DNA from: Anaerolinea sp.
GTDB taxonomy: Bacteria; Chloroflexota; Anaerolineae; Anaerolineales; Anaerolineaceae
DNA: 21,211 nt
Assembly: GCA_013824385.1 (NCBI GenBank)
Contig: PNNU01000009.1
Coordinates: 1-21,211, forward strand
Reading direction: 5' to 3'
Part shown: in pieces, positions 16,437-21,211 of the stretch
Layout: the number at the start of each line of letters is the position of its first letter
Position numbering within the stretch: position 1 is the first letter of the stretch
The notes under the pieces: model-generated
Told to the model about the DNA's origin: nothing
Databases searched by the model: none
What the model saw: only the letters and a program-made list of their open reading frames with translations
Translations under genes and position numbers: made by a program

Positions 16437-16840
16437 TTTTACAGAATAGTTTTGGGAATTCTATATACATCAGGATACATAGTTAAACGTGTTTTTATTT
16501 AAGTTGAAATTATGTAAATGGATATTTATACTGCTGGAACTGCATCAAACTCAGATATCTCGACGAATATTGACGATGGAAATTTGTATGAAGTTTTGGA
16601 TATTTTGTGGAATATAGTTGAAAGACAATCCTGAATAATGGTAGGTAAACCAGCAAAGCCTTGGAATAAATATCGGCGGGTTTGCTCAGGCTATCCCCGC
16701 TGCAAGCAGACGGGGTATTACGCCTTCGCAAGAACGCATCCGCCTCTAAATTCATCGAACCATCGGTATGCTCTCGCGTCCCTACCGCATCAAGATGCGG
16801 GGTATTCGGCTATGCTAATAAATTTATGCCAATTCAGTAA
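16437..16840 (+). pseudogene. Decayed gene fragment, copy 2, with a 153-bp insertion
   Basis: This stretch aligns with copy 1 (5742-6059): YRIVLGILYTSG to SLVALGPIYSFV, GTASNSDI to GTASDPDI, LYEVLDILWNIVERQS to WYEVPGIWWNTVERLS, MVGKPA to MVGKPA, and KFMPIQ-stop to KFRPIQQ-stop. Copy 2 has TAA at two aligned sense positions, TGA in place of a Trp codon, and an insertion at 16656-16808 where copy 1 has none. Similarity continues past the stop into non-coding DNA as far as the 23-bp repeat at 16989. It is a dead gene; the family is unrecognised. The rest of 16258-17120 holds nothing else that I can support as a gene. Confidence 0.7.
16689..16808 (+). repeat. REP-like double hairpin element inside the pseudogene insertion
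   Basis: Two tight hairpins lie within the insertion: CCCCGCTGC-AA-GCAGACGGGG (16695-16715, one bulged A) and CCGCATC-AA-GATGCGG (16785-16800). Both are followed by GGTATT and then a GC-rich tail. The short direct repeat GGCTAT occurs at 16689-16694 and 16808-16813. It resembles an intergenic REP/BIME or MITE-like element. No transposase gene is present. Confidence 0.5.
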
Positions 16841-16988
16841 TAAAGATAAAAAGGGATTCACAACTTATTTAATGAACCGTCTAAGCCTGAGCTTTTTTAA
16901 TCGAATAATTAGTGGACTACCAGATTAAAAAAACCGATATTTTAGATTATTACGTACAAAATAAACAATAAGTATTGAGAAAAGTATT

Positions 16989-17011
16989 TAGTCCATTTTC
17001 AGGCTTCATAA
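16989..17011 (+). repeat. 23-bp dispersed repeat, copy 2
   Basis: It matches 6204-6226 with one mismatch. Here it runs into an intact set of three CTTCAT hexamers (17004, 17015, 17026) that form the operator of the next gene. The promoter thus appears to be part of the old duplicated segment. Confidence 0.7.
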
Positions 17012-17047
17012 CCGCTTCATGGTTACTTCATTTGCGCCAGTTATATT
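17004..17047 (+). promoter_or_regulatory. OmpR/PhoB-type operator and promoter of the secreted PepSY-like gene
   Basis: Three identical CTTCAT hexamers start at 17004, 17015 and 17026, spaced exactly 11 bp. Ten bases after the last is TATATT (17042-17047), a good -10. No TTGACA-like -35 exists. The response regulator encoded at 17767 is the likely activator. Confidence 0.8.
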
Positions 17048-17120
17048 TATACTAACGACGGACAAAATTCAAATAAACCAATGTCCGCCAGTATTCAGAA
17101 AATATGAACAAGGAGTAAAA

Positions 17121-17609
17121 ATGAAAATAAATCGAATTTTTGCATTAGCAGCCATTGCTGTATTCGCAATCGGAGCCATGGGTTTCATCACCACCAAAAC
17201 TCATGCACAGAGCGGAACAGTTCCTGCCCAACAAGTTCAGGTCACAGAAGCTCCAGACAACGGACAAACCGTTGGTGCGGACACCGATAATGTCGAGGAA
17301 CAAGTCGGCGATCAAAATGCCCAGGATACTACTGCAGGTTCAGCAAGTGAACCTGTAGAGGCAAAAAGTAGCGATGGTCAGGATGCTGCTCCAACTGGAA
17401 ACCCCAGCATTTCTTCCGATGCAGCACTTCAGGCAGCCCAGGCATACTTGAACACCACCACGTCAGGAACTGCAACCTTGGATGACGAGAATGGCAAATT
17501 GGTTTACAGCGTTGACATGAACGGCAGCGACGTAAAAGTGGATGCCATAAGCGGTACCGTCCTTGGAGTGGATCAGGTTGGTGACAGTCAAACAGAAAGT
17601 AATAACTAA
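17121..17609 (+). CDS. Secreted acidic protein with C-terminal PepSY-like domain
   Basis: This 162-residue protein has a clear signal peptide (MKINRIFALAAIAVFAIGAM) with likely cleavage after THA at residue 29. A Gln/Asp/Glu/Ser-rich low-complexity stretch (30-130) follows, then a PepSY-like unit: DAALQAAQAYLNTTTSG, LVYSVDMNG, KVDAISGTVLGVDQV. PepSY domains are extracytoplasmic and often regulate peptidases or sensor kinases. ATG 17121 is chosen for AAGGAG 6 nt upstream and the signal peptide; the longer frame from 17019 begins inside the operator. Three CTTCAT repeats control it, and it directly precedes a two-component pair. It may be an outside modulator of that kinase, or an envelope-stress product. 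A strong terminator isolates it from the regulator gene. Confidence 0.85.
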   Translation: MKINRIFALAAIAVFAIGAMGFITTKTHAQSGTVPAQQVQVTEAPDNGQTVGADTDNVEEQVGDQNAQDTTAGSASEPVEAKSSDGQDAAPTGNPSISSDAALQAAQAYLNTTTSGTATLDDENGKLVYSVDMNGSDVKVDAISGTVLGVDQVGDSQTESNN

Positions 17610-17646
17610 AGTTCACTTGCGAAATTGAGTAATTTCTTCTCCCTAA

Positions 17647-17678
17647 AAGAATCCCCGACAGAAACGTCGGGGATTCTT
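17647..17678 (+). terminator. Intrinsic terminator after the PepSY-like gene
   Basis: A perfect 13-bp stem, AAGAATCCCCGAC with GTCGGGGATTCTT and a 6-nt loop, is followed by AATTGTTTATCCTTTTTT. Confidence 0.9.
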
Positions 17679-17689
17679 AATTGTTTATC

Positions 17690-17733
17690 CTTTTTTACTT
17701 CTTCATTTAGGCTTCATCTATTTGTGATATTCT
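17690..17733 (+). promoter_or_regulatory. OmpR/PhoB-type operator and promoter of the second two-component operon
   Basis: CTTCAT starts at 17701 and 17712, with a weaker CTTTTT at 17690, all 11 bp apart. Ten bases after the last is TATTCT (17728-17733). This points to autoregulation of the regulator-kinase operon that follows. Confidence 0.7.
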
Positions 17734-17766
17734 TACTTTATATTCAAAAGAACCAACTATTTTAAG

Positions 17767-18474
17767 ATGGAGACTTTGTTGAGAATATTGTTGGTAGAAG
17801 ACGAACGGAAAATTTCAGCATATGTCAAACGCGGCCTGGAAGAACAGGGATATGCTGTGGATGCAGCATATACCGGACAGGAAGCATTGGATTGGGCTAA
17901 TTCTGTTGAATTTGATTTAATTGTGCTTGATATTCTCCTTCCAGAAATTGACGGCCTTACTGTTTGTCAAGAGTTACGAAAAAAGGGATCTCGCGTTCCA
18001 GTTTTGATGTTGACTGCTCGCGACGCCATAGATGACCGTGTAGCAGGGTTGGATGCAGGAGCCGATGATTATTTAGTAAAACCATTTGCAATGAAAGAAT
18101 TACTGGCGCGGTTACGAGCCTTGTCACGCCGCTCAAACGAAGCCCCTAAAGAAACACTTCTCCAAATTTCTGATTTAACACTAGATACTCTGACACAGCG
18201 GGTTAAGCGGGGGGGAAAGCTTATTTCCTTGGCCAGTAAGGAATTCGCGGTTCTTGAATGTCTGATGCGCGAACCAGAACGCGTACTCAGTCGAACACAG
18301 ATTGCTGAACATGTCTGGAATTATGATGTTTTCAATCAATCCAATGTGGTGGATGTATACATCCGAAATCTAAGAAGAAAGATAGACGATCCGTTTGATT
18401 TAAAGCTGCTACACACCATCCGTGGATCAGGGTATCGAATTTCAGCAGAAAGCGATTCTGATGAAGCGATTTAA
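17767..18474 (+). CDS. OmpR/PhoB-family response regulator (second system)
   Basis: This is a 235-residue protein from ATG 17767. The receiver domain has the acidic pair ED (11-12), phospho-acceptor Asp55 in LIVLDILLPEIDG, LMLTARD and LVKPFAMKEL. A winged helix follows, with SKEFAVLECLMREPERVLSR, VWNYDVFNQSNVVDVYIRN and HTIRGSGYRI. It is CusR/PmrA-like in layout. The start is uncertain: TTG at 17779 has GGAG 6 nt upstream and gives the usual opening (M)RILLVEDE, whereas ATG 17767 has no ribosome binding site. It probably binds the 11-bp CTTCAT repeats before 17121, its own gene and 20637. The kinase gene starts 14 bp before its stop, giving coupled translation. Confidence 0.93.
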   Translation: METLLRILLVEDERKISAYVKRGLEEQGYAVDAAYTGQEALDWANSVEFDLIVLDILLPEIDGLTVCQELRKKGSRVPVLMLTARDAIDDRVAGLDAGADDYLVKPFAMKELLARLRALSRRSNEAPKETLLQISDLTLDTLTQRVKRGGKLISLASKEFAVLECLMREPERVLSRTQIAEHVWNYDVFNQSNVVDVYIRNLRRKIDDPFDLKLLHTIRGSGYRISAESDSDEAI

Positions 18475-19852
18475 AACATTACGGATGCGTTTTACTTTAT
18501 GGATTGCAGGATTAATGCTGCTTGTTCTAGTAATATTCGGCACTTTCGTATACATCAGTTTACGGCAGGGGCTGGCTAATTCAATCGATGACTCTTTAAA
18601 ATTAAGTACTTCGCAAGCGATTGCAGCCGTAAATATTGAGAACGGACAAATCAATTTTTCTGATAGTCTTCCAGAAAACTCAACCACAGAACTTCGGGAA
18701 CGAGGTTTAACCATCCGCGTACTCAAACCTAATGGTCAGTTGATTGAATCAGTCGGACCCTATCAAAACTTGGGTGTGGATAATACAACCATACAAATTG
18801 CAGCCGCTGGTAACTCAAGTTTCAGTACCATATATTTTAACGAATCCAATCCTATTAGAATCTATACAGCTCCAATTTTTGAAAACGGCAAGCTTGTGGG
18901 AATCATACAAGTTATGCAAAGTTTGAGCAACCTACATGAGACTCTTGATCGTTTACTTTTGGAATTATTGATCAGCATCCCGATCCTTTTAATTGTTTCA
19001 GCACTGTGTGGTTATTTACTTGCGGCCCGTGCTTTAGCACCCATTGATCAAATTATCAAAACAGCACAACGGATTTCTACAGAAGATTTATCTGCCAGAT
19101 TAAATTTACAAGGTAACGATGATGAAATTGGACGCCTGGCTACAACCTTTGACAATATGTTAAGCAGGCTTGAAAAGGGGTTCATCAGAGAGAGGCAATT
19201 CACATCCGATGCCTCTCATGAACTAAGGACCCCATTGGCTGCCATGCAAGCAATCTTGAATGTGACCCGTGAACGCAAACGACCTCCAGAAGAATATGAA
19301 ATTGCTTTAGACGATCTCTCTGAAGAAACGGATCGCTTGAGAGCGCTGACCGAGGACCTGCTTTATATCGCGCGTGGAGATTCACGCCCAGGAAACCTAA
19401 ATGAAGTCATTAATATTTCTAACATAGTCATTGATGTCAGTGAATCTTTACGTCCACTGGTTGAAACTAAGGGATTGTCTATTGAATACAATGTTCAGGG
19501 TGATCAGTTTATCTTAGGGGATAGTGACGCATTGATCAGAGCATTTGTTAATCTCCTGGATAATGCCATAAAATATACTGAAAAAGGGGGGATTACTATC
19601 TCAACAAAGCGTATTGAAGACAAGTCCATCGAAATTCTGATTTCTGATACGGGCCGGGGAATTGCTGAAAAATATCTTCCCCACATTTTTGAACGTTTTT
19701 ATCGAGTGGATGAGTCACGTACAACCAAAGGATTTGGACTTGGATTGGCAATTGTTTACGAAATAATAAAAACCAATCAAGGGACCATTGAAGCCTCCAG
19801 TCAAATCGGAACAGGATCTGTATTCAGACTTCAGTTTCCTTTGGTAAATTAA
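18461..19852 (+). CDS. Sensor histidine kinase (second system)
   Basis: This 463-residue kinase starts at ATG 18461, within the last codons of the regulator gene; a GTG at 18422 is rejected as lying deeper in that gene. Helix 1 (about 11-33), an outside domain of about 130 residues, helix 2 (about 166-188), HAMP, HisKA with FTSDASHELRTPLAAMQ (His253), and HATPase_c with NLLDNAIKYT, DTGRGIA and GFGLGLAIVYEI follow. The outside domain has no Met or His cluster, unlike the other kinase in the window, so the two systems probably sense different signals. It should phosphorylate the co-encoded regulator. A PAP2 phosphatase gene follows after 24 bp, in the same transcript. Confidence 0.94.
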   Translation: MKRFKTLRMRFTLWIAGLMLLVLVIFGTFVYISLRQGLANSIDDSLKLSTSQAIAAVNIENGQINFSDSLPENSTTELRERGLTIRVLKPNGQLIESVGPYQNLGVDNTTIQIAAAGNSSFSTIYFNESNPIRIYTAPIFENGKLVGIIQVMQSLSNLHETLDRLLLELLISIPILLIVSALCGYLLAARALAPIDQIIKTAQRISTEDLSARLNLQGNDDEIGRLATTFDNMLSRLEKGFIRERQFTSDASHELRTPLAAMQAILNVTRERKRPPEEYEIALDDLSEETDRLRALTEDLLYIARGDSRPGNLNEVINISNIVIDVSESLRPLVETKGLSIEYNVQGDQFILGDSDALIRAFVNLLDNAIKYTEKGGITISTKRIEDKSIEILISDTGRGIAEKYLPHIFERFYRVDESRTTKGFGLGLAIVYEIIKTNQGTIEASSQIGTGSVFRLQFPLVN

Positions 19853-19876
19853 TTTTATTTTCAAAAAGAGATTACG

Positions 19877-20554
19877 ATGAAGTTAATTATCGAAAAGAAT
19901 GTAATATTAAAAACTTTTGTATTGGTTACGATCGTTTTCATATCCCTATTGGTTTTCGCTTCATTGGCTGAAGATTTTGTGAACCGAGAAACACTTTCGA
20001 TATTCGACCCTCAATTTGGAAGTTGGTTGATAAATCAAACTTCACTTTCAGGTGATTATGTTTTTTCTGCAATCACTTTTTTAGGTAATTCCTTGATAAT
20101 TTCAGCGGGCACTGCCATTGCTGGTTTTTGGCTGGCAAAAAAGAAGGATTGGAACAGACTCATGTTCTTGTTCTCAGTCGTTGGGGGAAGTGCGATACTG
20201 AATTTGATTCTTAAAAATATATTTCAACGAGCCCGTCCCGTTTTTGCCCAAGCTTTTTTAGTGGATACCGGTTACAGTTTTCCATCTGGTCATGCAATGA
20301 TTTCCATCGCGTTTTATGGGGCAATCGCTTATTTATTATTTTCCATGCTGAAAAGTAAGCGGAATAAAACACTGATAGTGGTTGGAGCCCTAATAATGAC
20401 CGTTCTAATTGGTTTCAGCCGGTTATATCTGGGTGTTCACTTTCTCACTGATGTGCTTGCCGGGTGGGCAGCCGGCGCATTATGTCTGACTAGCTGCATC
20501 CTGGTAGAGTATTTACTTCGTTACTCGAGATTATATAATTCCAAGTCAAGATGA
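19877..20554 (+). CDS. PAP2-family membrane phosphatase
   Basis: This 225-residue protein has about six membrane helices and the three-part phosphatidic-acid-phosphatase type 2 signature: KNIFQRARP (113-121), SFPSGHA (134-140) and SRLYLGVHFLTD (181-192, with catalytic His188). Members dephosphorylate lipid phosphates such as undecaprenyl pyrophosphate or phosphatidylglycerol phosphate at the outer face of the membrane. The exact lipid is not readable here. It is the third gene of the regulator-kinase operon, which fits an envelope-stress role. In enterobacteria the PmrA system likewise controls lipid phosphate modification, a parallel only. AAAGAG lies about 8 nt upstream of the ATG. The stop codon lies inside a 32-bp perfect palindrome. 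Confidence 0.93.
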   Translation: MKLIIEKNVILKTFVLVTIVFISLLVFASLAEDFVNRETLSIFDPQFGSWLINQTSLSGDYVFSAITFLGNSLIISAGTAIAGFWLAKKKDWNRLMFLFSVVGGSAILNLILKNIFQRARPVFAQAFLVDTGYSFPSGHAMISIAFYGAIAYLLFSMLKSKRNKTLIVVGALIMTVLIGFSRLYLGVHFLTDVLAGWAAGALCLTSCILVEYLLRYSRLYNSKSR

Positions 20555-20574
20555 AGGATCCTTCATCTTGACTT
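20543..20574. repeat. 32-bp perfect palindrome over the PAP2 stop codon
   Basis: AAGTCAAGATGAAGGA at 20543-20558 is followed directly by its exact reverse complement to 20574. It contains the PAP2 stop (20552-20554). It could form a hairpin in RNA, but no T-run follows; the right arm contains CTTCAT at 20561 and the first three bases (CTT) of the hexamer at 20572, part of the next gene's operator. Confidence 0.8.
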
Positions 20575-20604
20575 CATAAAGCCTTAATTGGCAGAGGTTA
20601 ACAT
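20561..20604 (+). promoter_or_regulatory. OmpR/PhoB-type operator and promoter of the lipoprotein gene
   Basis: CTTCAT, CTTCAT and CTTAAT start at 20561, 20572 and 20583, 11 bp apart. Ten bases after the last is TAACAT (20599-20604). CTTAAT-N5-CTTAAT is the enterobacterial PmrA box, a close analogue. Confidence 0.7.
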
Positions 20605-20636
20605 AATTGATATAACCTAAAAAAGGAGATTCAATT

Positions 20637-21211
20637 ATGTTCAATCGAATAAGTCGCTTCATAATCATCGCAATTTTTACATCCTTACTTCTCACCGCCT
20701 GTGGTACCAAGGCATCAACCCCTGTCGCTAATGTTAAACCTGCAGAGGGTGGTGAAGGTGGTGTTGAAGCAGCCCTGGTAACTTTCTCTGATGCAACTCA
20801 AGGGTTTTCCATCGGTCACCCAGGTACGTGGTCACAAGATACCACAATAACGAGTGGAGTCAGATTTGTCGGCGGTGATAACTGTATGACTCTTGAATTT
20901 GTCACTCCGGCAGCAGGTATGGACGCCATGACATATGCTCAGAGTGATGTCTCGGCGGTTTCGGCTGCATACCCTGGGTTCAAACAAATCGATCTTAAAG
21001 CTTCCACTGAAGTCAAGGATGCCATAATTCTTGGTTTTACTGCTGACGGAACCTCTGTGGTTACTGGCAAAACTTATACAGCTCATAACGAACGTTATTA
21101 TATGCCGGTCAAGGATGGACGTATTGCGATTTTGACGGTAGTAGCCCCAGATAATCAATATGATCGTGAAGGAGTCCGTGATATCGCATTAACCTTCAAG
21201 CTCACAAAATA
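20637..21211 (+). CDS. Predicted lipoprotein, right end cut by the window
   Basis: ATG 20637 follows AAAGGAG at 7-8 nt. The frame is open for 191 codons and ends at the window edge with TA, so a stop may fall on the next base. The signal sequence leads to a lipobox LLTAC with Cys22, then a Gly/Glu-rich linker (GEGG) and a domain containing ATQGFSIGHPGTWSQDT and KDGRIAILTVVAPDNQYD. The GFSI-x-HPGTW pattern recalls PsbP-like or similar small extracytoplasmic domains; this is a resemblance, not a firm call. It should be anchored to the outer face of the membrane. Three 11-bp-spaced hexamers upstream place it in the regulon of the neighbouring two-component system. Confidence 0.8.
   Translation, partial: MFNRISRFIIIAIFTSLLLTACGTKASTPVANVKPAEGGEGGVEAALVTFSDATQGFSIGHPGTWSQDTTITSGVRFVGGDNCMTLEFVTPAAGMDAMTYAQSDVSAVSAAYPGFKQIDLKASTEVKDAIILGFTADGTSVVTGKTYTAHNERYYMPVKDGRIAILTVVAPDNQYDREGVRDIALTFKLTK

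Noticed and set aside
16230..16502. 90-aa frame after the metal ATPase
   Set aside because: It begins inside the terminator hairpin and has no ribosome binding site; its last third aligns with the decayed gene copy, so it is pseudogene sequence.
16638..16928. 96-aa frame across the REP-like insertion
   Set aside because: It crosses the insertion, two hairpins and non-coding DNA homologous to copy 1; no protein-like pattern.
17019..17120. N-terminal extension of the secreted PepSY-like protein
   Set aside because: It would start within the operator and upstream of the -10; ATG 17121 has a ribosome binding site and begins a signal peptide.

Overview
The window looks like a stretch of a bacterial chromosome of moderate GC, probably from a Chloroflexota (Anaerolineae-like) bacterium. 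That placement is inferred from gene content: small Met/Gly-rich SHOCT proteins and PepSY-like proteins beside OmpR-family two-component systems, and a lipoprotein with a standard LTAC lipobox. No rRNA or tRNA is present to confirm it. There is no CRISPR array, phage or complete insertion sequence.

Layout. (1) 1-1619, + strand: the tail of one MutS-family gene and a complete MutS-like ATPase gene overlapping it by 4 bp. (2) 1647-5702, - strand: a histidine-family phosphatase, enolase, a 148-aa unknown protein and an MFS transporter. Enolase and the MFS gene are each preceded by the same three-part leader: a TTGAC(G/T)-N16-TAGAAT promoter, an RNA matching the fluoride (crcB) riboswitch, and an intrinsic terminator that shares its 5' arm with the aptamer pseudoknot. 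This is the strongest regulatory signal in the window. Enolase is the classic fluoride-inhibited enzyme, so the MFS gene and its partner are good candidates for uncharacterised fluoride-response genes. (3) 5742-6240: a decayed gene fragment and surrounding non-coding DNA. (4) 6480-9282, + strand: a DMT-family transporter with a His-rich tail, a methyltransferase, a DsrE-like protein and a CDF-like cation transporter. (5) 9466-12826, - strand: a PepSY-like Met-rich membrane protein, a response regulator, a histidine kinase and two SHOCT proteins. (6) 13071-16205, + strand: an ArsR/SmtB metal sensor, a small membrane protein and a P1B-4-type metal ATPase. (7) 16437-17011: a second, more decayed copy of the fragment in (3), interrupted by a 153-bp insertion with REP-like hairpins. 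(8) 17121-21211, + strand: a secreted PepSY-like protein, a second response regulator/kinase pair, a PAP2 phosphatase and a lipoprotein running off the right edge.

Regions 5 and 8 are linked by a shared promoter design. Five promoters (before 9948, 12826, 17121, 17767 and 20637) carry two to four CTT(T/C)A(T/C/A/G)-like hexamers repeated exactly every 11 bp. In all five, the last hexamer lies exactly 10 bp upstream of a -10-like hexamer. This is the pattern used by OmpR/PhoB-family regulators such as PmrA/BasR and PhoB, so the two local two-component systems probably autoregulate and control these envelope-protein genes. The Met-rich sensor loop and Met-rich partner proteins, lying next to metal transporters, suggest metal or envelope stress as the stimulus. 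That last step is inference.
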